DNA from: Candidatus Hydrogenedentota bacterium
GTDB lineage: Bacteria; Hydrogenedentota; Hydrogenedentia; Hydrogenedentiales; CAITNO01
NCBI GenBank assembly: GCA_903922535.1
Contig: CAIXUF010000966.1
Span: 1-19,864 of the forward strand
DNA length: 19,864 nt
Direction: 5' to 3'
The notes under the pieces: model-generated
Database searches by the model: none
Told to the model about the DNA's origin: nothing
Seen by the model: only the letters and a program-made list of their open reading frames with translations
Program-made: the position numbers and the translations under genes
In this document: piece by piece, positions 1-6,358 of the stretch
Position numbering within the stretch: position 1 is the stretch's first letter
Layout: each line of letters starts with the position of its first letter

Positions 1-1514
1 ACAGCCACAAGTTTGCCAATGTCGCAAGCCTTGACAGCGACGGGGACGGATACACCAATCTCCAAGAAATCACCGCGCTGACCTTTCCCGGCAACGCGGC
101 GGACAAACCCGCGCCGACGACGGGCTCGCTGACCGTGACCATTTTGCCGTCGGGGGCGGTGAGTGCGGGCGCGCAGTGGCGCGTGGGCACCAGTGCGTAC
201 CAGAACAGCGGCGCCACCGTCACCGGTCTGGCTGCCGGTTCGGTCAATGTCAATTTCAAGACAGTCGCCGGGTGGACCACACCGGCAGACCAGTCCGTCA
301 CCATTACGGCGGGAGGGACCGCCTCGGCATCCGGCACCTATGCCCAGCTTGCGCTGGTGCCCGATGTTGTGGGCCAGACCCAGGCCGTCGCATCCACGTT
401 GATTGTCGGCGCCGGTCTGGTGGTCGGCGCGATTGCCGAAGCCTACAGTGACACCATTTCCGCCGGGACAGTAATAACCCAGGACCTGCCCGCAGGCTCT
501 TACACGGCGCCGGGAACGGCCGTAGCCCTGACCGTGTCCAAGGGTGTGCAGACGGTGACCGTGCCCTATGTCCTCGGCGAGACCCAGGAGGCCGCGGGCA
601 CACTGATTGGCGCTGCCGGTTTGGTCGTCGGCACGATCAGCGAAGAGTACAGCAATACGGTGCCCGCCGGTTTGGTTGTCAGCCAGACACCGCCCTCCGG
701 CGACACCGTCGCGGTCGGTACGGCCGTGGCGCTGACCGTGTCCAAGGGAGTGCAGCCCCTGTCCGTCCCGAATGTCGTTGGCCAGACCCAGGCCTCGGCG
801 TCCCTGTTGATTGTCGATGCTGGCCTGGTGGTCGGCACCATCACGGAGGAGTACAGCCTTACGGTGCCTGCGGGAACCGTCATCAACCAGACGCCTTCCG
901 CGGGCGACCTGGTGACGCCGGATACGGCGGTGCTGTTGACGGTGTCCAAGGGTGTGCAGCCGGTCGTCACGGGATCCGTCGTCATCAACAAGGGTGCCGC
1001 CTCCACGAACACCGCCAGCGTCTCCCTTTCCCTGACATGGTCGTCCAATGCGGTGCGGATGCGTTTCAGCGACAACGGGTCCACTTGGACTGCCTGGGAA
1101 TCATTGAAGGCGATCCGGGCCTACACGCTGCCGGCAGGAGACGGATACAAGACGGTCCGCGTCCAGTTCATGGATATCGCGAACAACCGTTCTGTCAACT
1201 ACAGCGACTACATCCTTTTGGATGTCACGCCGCCCACGGGTTCCATCATTATCAACAATGGTGCGGCAACCGCCTCGACCTCGTATGTCGTGCTGACCCT
1301 GAACTGGTCGGACGGGACGGGTTCCGGGGTCCGGTACATGCGCTTCAGCAACGATGGCGCGCATTGGACCTCCTGGACGCCCCCTGTGCCGACCATGACG
1401 TACATGCTGCCACTTCCGAGCGGCACGCAGACGGTGCGGGTGCAGTACCGTGACGCGGTGGGCAATGTGTCTGCCACCGCCAATGACTATATCCGGGTTG
1501 TGCCCGTCCCCTAG
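1..1514 (+). CDS. Secreted EF-hand/PASTA/Ig-like protein, first tandem copy, 5' truncated
   Basis: The frame is already open at the left edge (first full codon at base 3) and ends at TAG 1512-1514. The start, signal peptide and any CxxCH motif lie outside the window. Visible in order: an EF-hand-like loop DSDGDGYTNLQE near bases 36-71; a beta-rich PEGA-like domain containing AGAQWRVGT, about 120-350; three PASTA-like domains, about 354-956, each with VP-V-G near its start and LTVSKGVQ at its end; two Ig-like domains with a shared MRFS-DG--W motif, about 964-1511. It is co-linear and highly similar to the complete gene at 2119-3837. PASTA modules are best known as muropeptide or beta-lactam binding domains of PknB kinases and penicillin-binding proteins, but here there is no kinase or transpeptidase. 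An extracellular or cell-wall binding role is inferred. An ATG at 135 is internal, because homology to the paralogue extends upstream of it. Confidence 0.9.
   Translation, partial: SHKFANVASLDSDGDGYTNLQEITALTFPGNAADKPAPTTGSLTVTILPSGAVSAGAQWRVGTSAYQNSGATVTGLAAGSVNVNFKTVAGWTTPADQSVTITAGGTASASGTYAQLALVPDVVGQTQAVASTLIVGAGLVVGAIAEAYSDTISAGTVITQDLPAGSYTAPGTAVALTVSKGVQTVTVPYVLGETQEAAGTLIGAAGLVVGTISEEYSNTVPAGLVVSQTPPSGDTVAVGTAVALTVSKGVQPLSVPNVVGQTQASASLLIVDAGLVVGTITEEYSLTVPAGTVINQTPSAGDLVTPDTAVLLTVSKGVQPVVTGSVVINKGAASTNTASVSLSLTWSSNAVRMRFSDNGSTWTAWESLKAIRAYTLPAGDGYKTVRVQFMDIANNRSVNYSDYILLDVTPPTGSIIINNGAATASTSYVVLTLNWSDGTGSGVRYMRFSNDGAHWTSWTPPVPTMTYMLPLPSGTQTVRVQYRDAVGNVSATANDYIRVVPVP
354..956 (+). 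repeat. Three tandem PASTA domains in copy 1
   Basis: Three consecutive modules of about 67 residues share VP-V-G-TQ near the start, AGLVVG in the middle, an EEYS/EAYS turn, a VPAG or SAG step and the closing LTVSKGVQ. This is the PASTA fold signature. The copies align one to one with those in the downstream paralogue (2680-3279). Confidence 0.8.
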
Positions 1515-1556
1515 CCTGAAGGCGTCGATTGGCGGAAACAAACGAGATCCTTTTGC

Positions 1557-1603
1557 CCCCGTCCTGAATCCCCAAAGGGGAACGGGACGGGGACTTCTCT
1601 TTT
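1557..1603 (+). terminator. Hairpin with T-rich tail after copy 1
   Basis: CCCCGTCC (1557-1564) pairs with GGACGGGG (1585-1592). The inner CCCC (1570-1573) pairs with GGGG (1577-1580) around an AAA loop. The stem is followed by a pyrimidine tract ending in TTTT at 1600-1603, 43-46 nt after the stop codon. This fits an intrinsic terminator. A closely related hairpin follows the second copy. Confidence 0.6.
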
Positions 1604-2106
1604 ATGCGCCGTCAAGCTGCCGCGCGGCAGTTGCGGAGGTTCACGGGGAAACTTTGTTCACCCTGAACAAAGCAGTTGGCCCCAAGAGGGAGGATGAAAA
1701 TGACTTGAAGAACGGAAGAAACAAATCCGACCCTTTCCGTTGGGGGTAAGGGTTGACAGGGCCCTTTGGGTCCATCAAGTTTCTTTTGTCCTTTGCCTTG
1801 GAGAGAAGGGACAAGTATCAAATACCGTTTCCAGGTTCATAGTCCCAAGGAGCGGCGTTCGCGGGCATACAGCCTTGTGGATCTTCCCGTAGCTGGTGAG
1901 AATTCGGAGGAAGAAATACTGCGTATAATGATAGAAACAAGAAAACAATACAACCAAGAACAGCGCTTCTACGTATTTTACCGCGGGATTATTGCGTAAA
2001 GCTACGGAATTTCTACGGATGACGATATCGGCAAATCACGTGTACACTCCCTTGCCAGTCTTGGATTGGTTCCACCTGTGGCGCTAACCGGCAGTTTCAA
2101 ACGACG
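1604..2106. other. Intergenic region without a convincing gene; two short dyads
   Basis: About 500 bases separate the hairpin from the next ribosome binding site. I see a perfect 14-bp palindrome CTGCCGCGCGGCAG (1617-1630) and a 9-bp inverted repeat CTTTGTTCA/TGAACAAAG around CCC (1652-1672). A TTG-started open frame of 77 codons exists at 1766-1999 but has no recognisable family or ribosome binding site. The stretch from about 1900 to 2040 is noticeably AT-richer than the flanking genes, as expected for a promoter region. Confidence 0.5.
1924..1929 (+). promoter_or_regulatory. Possible -10 element for copy 2
   Basis: A perfect TATAAT lies in the AT-rich intergenic stretch about 190 bases upstream of the copy 2 start. 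No good -35 element is found 16-18 bases upstream, so this is a weak candidate. It would give a leader of roughly 180 nt. Confidence 0.25.
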
Positions 2107-2113
2107 AAGGAGG
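2107..2113 (+). promoter_or_regulatory. Shine-Dalgarno site of copy 2
   Basis: AAGGAGG lies 5 bases before the ATG at 2119. This near-perfect site fixes the start and indicates anti-SD-guided initiation in this organism. Confidence 0.85.
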
Positions 2114-2118
2114 TCACC

Positions 2119-3837
2119 ATGCGTTATCGTGTATTAGCGGCAGTTTGCCTAACCGTCCTGATTCTTGCGCCCGTTGCCCATGCCAAGAGTTCATATCGAA
2201 CGTCATTCCGCAACACTTACAATGCGACTTATGGCGTAACTGGGTCGCGAATTGACAATTGCACCCTGTGCCATCCGGGTGGCGACACCGGTTCGCTGAA
2301 CAGCTACGCCAATGCCTATGCAAACGCAGGCCACAACTTTAAGACAATCGAAAGCTATGACTCCGATGGGGATGGATACACCAACCTCCAGGAAATCGCG
2401 GCAAAGACCTACCCGGGTGACGCATCAGACAAGCCGACACCGACAACGGGTTCGCTGACCGTGACCATTTTGCCCGCAGAAGCCGTTACCGCGGGCGCGC
2501 AGTGGCGCGTGGGGACCAATTCGTACCAGAACAGCGGTGCCACTGTCACCGGCCTGGCTGCCGGTTCGGTCAATGTCAACTTCAAGACGGTTGCCGGCTG
2601 GACCACCCCGGCCGAACAGTCCGTTACCATTACGGCTGGTGGGACCGCAACGGCATCCGGCACCTATGCCCAGCTTGCACTGGTGCCCGACGTTGTGGGC
2701 CAGCCCCAGGCCGCCGCGTCCACGCTGATTGGCGGCGCCGGTCTCCTGGTCGGCACGATCACGGAAGAATACAGCAATACCGTTCCCTCGGGAACGGTAA
2801 TCGCCCAGAACCCATCGGCGGGCTCCTATGCGGCGCCGGGCACGGCCGTGGCGCTGACCGTGTCTAAAGGCGTGCAGATGGTGACCGTTCCCTACGTCCT
2901 CGGCGAGACCCAGGAGGCCGCGGGAACGCTGATTACGGGTGCCGGCCTGGTGCTCGGCACGATTACTGAGGAGTACAGCAGCACGGTGCCCGCCGGTTTG
3001 GTTGTCGGCCAGACACCGTCCTCCGGCGACAGCGTCGCGGCCGGCACGGCCGTGGACTTGACCGTTTCCAAGGGTGTTGCGCCCCTGTCCGTCCCGAATG
3101 TTGTTGGCCAGCCCCAAGCCTCGGCGTCCCTGCTGATTGTCGACGCCGGCCTGGTGGTCGGCACCATCACGCAGGAGTACAGTATGACGGTGCCCGCGGG
3201 TATCGTCATCACCCAGACACCCTCCGCAGGCGAGCTGGTGGCGCCGGACACGGCGGTGCTGCTGACGGTGTCCAAGGGTGTGCAGCCGGTGATTACCGGC
3301 TCCGTCGTCATCAACAAGGGCGCGGCCTCCACCAACACCGCCAGCGTCTCCCTGTTCCTGACCTGGTCGTCCAATGCGGTGCGGATGCGCTTCAGTGACA
3401 ACGGATCCACCTGGACAGCCTGGGAGCCGCTGAAGGCGATCCGCGCCTACACGCTGCCGGCAGGGGACGGATACAAGACGGTGCGCGTCCAGTTCATGGA
3501 CATCGCAAACAACCGTTCCGTCACCTACAGCGACTATATTCTTATGGATGTCACGCCACCCACAGGTTCGATCACGATCAACAACGGCGCGGCGTCCACA
3601 TCCAGCACCTACGTCGTCCTGTCCCTAAGCTGGTCGGACGGGGCGGGGTCCGGGGTCCGGTACATGCGCTTCAGCAACGACGGCGCGCATTGGACGGCCT
3701 GGACGACGCCCGCGCCGACCATGACGTATATGCTGCCGCTTCCGAGCGGCACGCAGACGGTGAGGGTGCAGTACCGTGATGCGGCGGGCAATGTGTCTGC
3801 CGCCGTCAACGACTATATCCGGGTTCTGCCGGCCTAG
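2119..3837 (+). CDS. Secreted CxxCH / EF-hand / PASTA(x3) / Ig-like(x2) protein, second tandem copy
   Basis: A 572-residue protein. Residues 1-22 form a signal peptide with probable cleavage after AHA. C48-T-L-C51-H52 is a c-type heme attachment motif. Residues 81-92 (DSDGDGYTNLQE) form a calcium-binding EF-hand or thrombospondin-3-like loop. A beta-rich PEGA-like domain covers about 111-185. PASTA-like domains lie at about 188-251, 255-319 and 323-387. Two Ig-like domains fill about 392-572, each carrying MRFS-DG--WT-W. Small secreted modules joining a CxxCH motif to DSDGDGYTN are known from cytochrome-like proteins of environmental bacteria; the fusion to PASTA and Ig-like domains is what stands out here. 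It is probably periplasmic or extracellular. Heme binding rests on the motif only, and no distal ligand can be assigned. There is no kinase, transpeptidase, anchor or sorting signal. The start is set by AAGGAGG at 2107-2113. It is a tandem duplicate of the gene ending at 1514. Confidence 0.93.
   Translation: MRYRVLAAVCLTVLILAPVAHAKSSYRTSFRNTYNATYGVTGSRIDNCTLCHPGGDTGSLNSYANAYANAGHNFKTIESYDSDGDGYTNLQEIAAKTYPGDASDKPTPTTGSLTVTILPAEAVTAGAQWRVGTNSYQNSGATVTGLAAGSVNVNFKTVAGWTTPAEQSVTITAGGTATASGTYAQLALVPDVVGQPQAAASTLIGGAGLLVGTITEEYSNTVPSGTVIAQNPSAGSYAAPGTAVALTVSKGVQMVTVPYVLGETQEAAGTLITGAGLVLGTITEEYSSTVPAGLVVGQTPSSGDSVAAGTAVDLTVSKGVAPLSVPNVVGQPQASASLLIVDAGLVVGTITQEYSMTVPAGIVITQTPSAGELVAPDTAVLLTVSKGVQPVITGSVVINKGAASTNTASVSLFLTWSSNAVRMRFSDNGSTWTAWEPLKAIRAYTLPAGDGYKTVRVQFMDIANNRSVTYSDYILMDVTPPTGSITINNGAASTSSTYVVLSLSWSDGAGSGVRYMRFSNDGAHWTAWTTPAPTMTYMLPLPSGTQTVRVQYRDAAGNVSAAVNDYIRVLPA
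2680..3279 (+). repeat. Three tandem PASTA domains in copy 2
   Basis: Residues about 188-387 contain three modules of roughly 67 residues with VP-V-G near the start, AGLLVG or AGLVVG in the centre and LTVSKGV at the end. Each module resembles its positional counterpart in copy 1 more than its neighbours, so the triplication came before the gene duplication. Confidence 0.8.
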
Positions 3838-3877
3838 TTTGAAGGAGTCGATTTCCGGGAAGACGTGAGGCGTCTTT

Positions 3878-3917
3878 GCCCCCGTCCCGAGTCCCCAAAA
3901 GGGAACGGGACGGGGGC
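3878..3917 (+). terminator. Perfect 12-bp stem hairpin after copy 2
   Basis: GCCCCCGTCCCG (3878-3889) pairs perfectly with CGGGACGGGGGC (3906-3917). An inner CCCC (3893-3896) can pair with GGG (3901-3903) around AAAA. It lies 40 nt after the stop. No T tract follows (TCGCAGTTTG), so it may be a non-canonical terminator or an mRNA 3'-end stabiliser. It corresponds to the hairpin at 1557-1592 after copy 1. Confidence 0.5.
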
Positions 3918-4082
3918 TCGCAGTTTGTGCTATGCCAATTTGGCGGGATGACTGGCGGGGGACGGCATGGTGTCAAGAAGTCTCAACGGCCGGCCTTTGT
4001 GGGCGGATGCCGCCTGCGTGCCTTTCGCACCGGTCTGGCAGGCGGCGATGTTCATGCCGCCGACGCCGGCCATTATCGGGGC

Positions 4083-4274
4083 ATGGTCGGGTTCTTCCGG
4101 ATCTTCATACTGTTCTGCATTGGCTTGGCTGGCGTATACTTCCCTTGGTTCCGCCATCCGCCAAAGGAAAACCACTTCGGGCCCAATGAAGAGGCTGGCG
4201 TGAAGATGGGCCATGAAAGGGCCTGGCGCGGGCTTGAGGCCGAAAACCGCAACATGATACAGGGTGGTTTATAA
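4083..4274 (+). CDS. Possible small single-pass membrane peptide (63 aa), hypothetical
   Basis: The ATG at 4083 opens a 63-codon frame with a hydrophobic N-terminal segment (residues about 4-21, FFRIFILFCIGLAGVYFP), then a charged, soluble tail. About two thirds of third codon positions are G or C, as expected for a coding frame here. It ends at TAA 4272-4274, only 4 bases before the ATG of the oxidoreductase-like gene, which would suit translational coupling. Against it: no clear ribosome binding site, no recognised family, and a competing 94-codon open frame on the other strand (3930-4214). A hypothetical gene at best. Confidence 0.3.
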   Translation: MVGFFRIFILFCIGLAGVYFPWFRHPPKENHFGPNEEAGVKMGHERAWRGLEAENRNMIQGGL

Positions 4275-4278
4275 ACAC

Positions 4279-5385
4279 ATGAACAGAACCACGCAAGACA
4301 TGACACGGCGCTCGTTCCTTTCTGCAAGTGCCGCGGCCCTGGCAGCGGCGGCAACACTGGAGGCGGGGGCGGAAACGCCGCGTTTTGCGCGGAACGGCCC
4401 GCCGTTGCGCGTCGCCGTGGCGGGATGCGGCGCGCGGGGCATGCTTTTGCTGGCCGGAATGCGCGTTCTGGCGGCGGACGGCGTGGCCGTCCAGGTGGCC
4501 GCCGTGGCGGACGAGAATCCCGCGAAACGGCGGGCTGCGGCCGCGCTTTCGGGTGCGGTGGCGCTTGCCGATTGGCGCGAATGTGCCGTGCGCGGCGATG
4601 TGGACGCGCTGGTTGTGGCCCTGCCTGACGATCTTCATGCGCCCGCCGCTTTTGCCGCGCTGCAACTGGGCAGGCACGTCTACCTGGAAACCCCTGTGGC
4701 GCATTCACTTAAATGGGCGCAACTGCTGGCGCAGACGGCGCGGGCATCGGGGGCCGTGATCGAAGTGGGCGCGGCGGAATGCGCACTGCCTGCGTGGCGG
4801 CTTGCCGGGGAACTCGTGCGCGGGGGGCGCATCGGACGGGTGCATTGGTGTCATTCTGTGGCCGCATGCGGCACCCGCGGCGGCGCGGCGGGGTGGCGCG
4901 GACAGCGTGACCGCTCACAGGGGCTGGCCGCACAACTGCACTATGACCAGATTATGCCGCTTCTCCAGATTCTTGATCCCGGTCCGGCTACCTCGGCGGG
5001 GTCTGCGGGAGGCCGTTGGGACAGATCGGGCGAAACCCCCGACAGCCTCATCAGCACGGTCCGCTTCGGTGACACGCTGTCGCTCAACCTTGTGTCATCC
5101 GCCATGAACACCGCCGGACAGCGGCCGATTCTGCGTGGGGAACTGGGGAGTGTCGAAGTGCGCGCCAACGGGGTGATGCTCACTCCCGAGCGGGGGCCGG
5201 AACAGTGGATGCCGACGTCGGCGGGGCCTTTTACGGCTGAACAGTTGCTGTTAAACGACTGGGTGCAGGCCGTATGCGGGGGACACGGGCCGCTCTGTCC
5301 CTTGTCTTTGGGACTTGCGGCGCAGCAGGCGGTGGATCTTTCCATGGCGGCATACTGCGACGGCGAAACGGCCCTGCAGGTCTAG
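4279..5385 (+). CDS. Tat-exported Gfo/Idh/MocA-family oxidoreductase-like protein with altered EKP motif
   Basis: A 368-residue protein from ATG 4279; GGGTGG at 4262-4267 may serve as a ribosome binding site. An in-frame GTG (4264) and ATG (4300) are alternative starts. Residues 8-35 form a twin-arginine signal (M-T-R10-R11-S-F-L, then an alanine-rich core). A Rossmann dinucleotide-binding start follows (VAVAGCGARG, residues 45-54), then a beta strand ending in VVALPDDLH. Members usually have EKP after the third strand region, with the lysine taking part in catalysis; here it is E137-T138-P139. H221-Y-D223 in AQLHYDQIMPL resembles the family's second active-site segment. Such proteins usually oxidise or reduce sugars and cyclitols with NAD(P). 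The lysine loss suggests changed or lost redox chemistry. Export with a folded cofactor is consistent with Tat. Substrate unknown. Confidence 0.88.
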   Translation: MNRTTQDMTRRSFLSASAAALAAAATLEAGAETPRFARNGPPLRVAVAGCGARGMLLLAGMRVLAADGVAVQVAAVADENPAKRRAAAALSGAVALADWRECAVRGDVDALVVALPDDLHAPAAFAALQLGRHVYLETPVAHSLKWAQLLAQTARASGAVIEVGAAECALPAWRLAGELVRGGRIGRVHWCHSVAACGTRGGAAGWRGQRDRSQGLAAQLHYDQIMPLLQILDPGPATSAGSAGGRWDRSGETPDSLISTVRFGDTLSLNLVSSAMNTAGQRPILRGELGSVEVRANGVMLTPERGPEQWMPTSAGPFTAEQLLLNDWVQAVCGGHGPLCPLSLGLAAQQAVDLSMAAYCDGETALQV

Positions 5386-5500
5386 TCGGCTCATTTGGAG
5401 CAATCGTCCCCCCGGGGCCGTCTTGCCGGCCGACAAGCCCAACTCGGTTCAAGGGATTGAAAGGCGCCTTCCGTGTGAAAGAGGATGGAATCGGATATTC

Positions 5501-6166
5501 ATGACAGATCGCAGGCCAAGACAGGACAATGCCCTGTGCGGGCAAAGACACGTTGAATCGTTGGAGGGTGACCGCCTGTCCGGCCAGATGCTCAAGTTGC
5601 TCGCGTTGGCCGACGGGCGAGACATGACCTTCGGTGAGATTCTGGCGTCCTTTCGTGAGCGGGGCCACGCCATGGCCGTTGTCTTCCTCAGTTTCCCCCT
5701 TTGTCTTCCCATGGGCATCCCCGTGCTCACCTCGTCCATCGGCCTGATGTTGGCGTTCGTGGGGCTTTTCATGGCGCTTGATCGCAAATTGTGGATTCCG
5801 CGGCGCTTGCGCGAAAAGAAGATTCCCTACGAACGGCTGGCAAACAGTATCGAGCGGCTTCGTCGTGTGACAGACCGCATGGAACGGTGGTTTCACCCCC
5901 GCCTGTTTATCCTGGGCTCGAACGGACCTATTGTCCGCCTGCACGGGAGCGTCATTCTGCTGGTGGGACTGATCGAAACGCTGCCTTTGCCGTTTCCTTT
6001 TCACAACATGGTGGCGGCGGTGCCGGCACTGCTTCTTGGTTTGTCGCTCTTGGAGCGGGACGGGATCTTGGTCGTGGTCTCCTACCTTTCGGCCATTCCC
6101 GCGCTGATCTACTATGGCGGACTTTTGTTCCTGGGGCGCGAAGGGCTGAAGTTTTTGACACTATGA
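5501..6166 (+). CDS. ExoD-family exopolysaccharide-associated membrane protein
   Basis: A 221-residue protein from ATG 5501, the usual size for the ExoD family (about 200 residues). A soluble N-terminal segment (to about residue 55) includes MTFGEILASFRERGHAM, followed by hydrophobic hairpins at about 57-93 (FLSFPLCLPMGIPVLTSSIG) and about 147-212, the second rich in small and proline residues (ETLPLPFPFHNMVAAVPALL). The P-G-P and LP-P-F-N patterns are typical of this family. ExoD affects exopolysaccharide production and alkaline tolerance in rhizobia; the molecular role is not settled. The in-frame open region upstream of 5501 overlaps the preceding gene in another frame and is not used. GAGGA at 5481-5485 is a weak, rather distant ribosome binding site. 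The gene lies 115 bases after the oxidoreductase-like gene with no obvious terminator, so co-transcription is possible. Confidence 0.85.
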   Translation: MTDRRPRQDNALCGQRHVESLEGDRLSGQMLKLLALADGRDMTFGEILASFRERGHAMAVVFLSFPLCLPMGIPVLTSSIGLMLAFVGLFMALDRKLWIPRRLREKKIPYERLANSIERLRRVTDRMERWFHPRLFILGSNGPIVRLHGSVILLVGLIETLPLPFPFHNMVAAVPALLLGLSLLERDGILVVVSYLSAIPALIYYGGLLFLGREGLKFLTL

Positions 6167-6234
6167 CGAGCTGCGGCCCGGCGGAGCGTGTTTTGTCAGC
6201 GCGGGGCAGCCGCGAATTGCGCATACTGTTCCAT

Positions 6235-6264
6235 TTGTCACCGCACTGTGCGGTCGTGCATAAT
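6235..6264 (+). promoter_or_regulatory. Predicted sigma70-type promoter of the FHA-GAF regulator with a dyad in its spacer
   Basis: TTGTCA (6235-6240, 5/6 match to the -35 consensus) and CATAAT (6259-6264, 5/6 match to the -10) are separated by 18 bases. The spacer holds a perfect inverted repeat CCGCAC-T-GTGCGG (6241-6253), which could be an operator. Transcription would start near 6271, just upstream of the GGAGGTGA ribosome binding site. Confidence 0.55.
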
Positions 6265-6280
6265 CTGACTTGCCCAGTCT

Positions 6281-6288
6281 GGAGGTGA
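6281..6288 (+). promoter_or_regulatory. Strong Shine-Dalgarno site whose best-placed ATG is out of frame
   Basis: GGAGGTGA lies 7 bases before the ATG at 6296. That ATG opens only a 20-codon frame ending at TGA 6356-6358. The regulator frame starts at GTG 6304, 15 bases after the site. See the finding on the start conflict. Confidence 0.7.
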
Positions 6289-6295
6289 ACAAGCC

Positions 6296-6358
6296 ATGCG
6301 GCCGTGCCTCCATCGGCGGCGGGAAATCCGGGGATACAGGTTTTGGCGTATTACCTGA
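6296..6358 (+). CDS. Possible 20-codon upstream overlapping ORF
   Basis: ATG 6296 is ideally placed 7 bases after GGAGGTGA and reads 20 codons (arginine-rich, MRPCLHRRREIRGYRFWRIT) to TGA 6356-6358. It overlaps the beginning of the FHA regulator frame in another phase. It could be a regulatory leader peptide, a genuine start separated from the main frame by a frameshift, or a chance ATG. No family can be recognised. Confidence 0.3.
   Translation: MRPCLHRRREIRGYRFWRIT

Noticed and set aside
1766..1999. A 77-codon TTG-started frame between the paralogues
   Set aside because: No ribosome binding site, no recognisable family, and a TATAAT-like element inside it. Kept only as a remark on the intergenic region.
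3930..4214. A 94-codon - strand frame upstream of the oxidoreductase-like gene
   Set aside because: No ribosome binding site, no hydrophobic or domain pattern, and it competes with the slightly better + strand frame 4083-4274.
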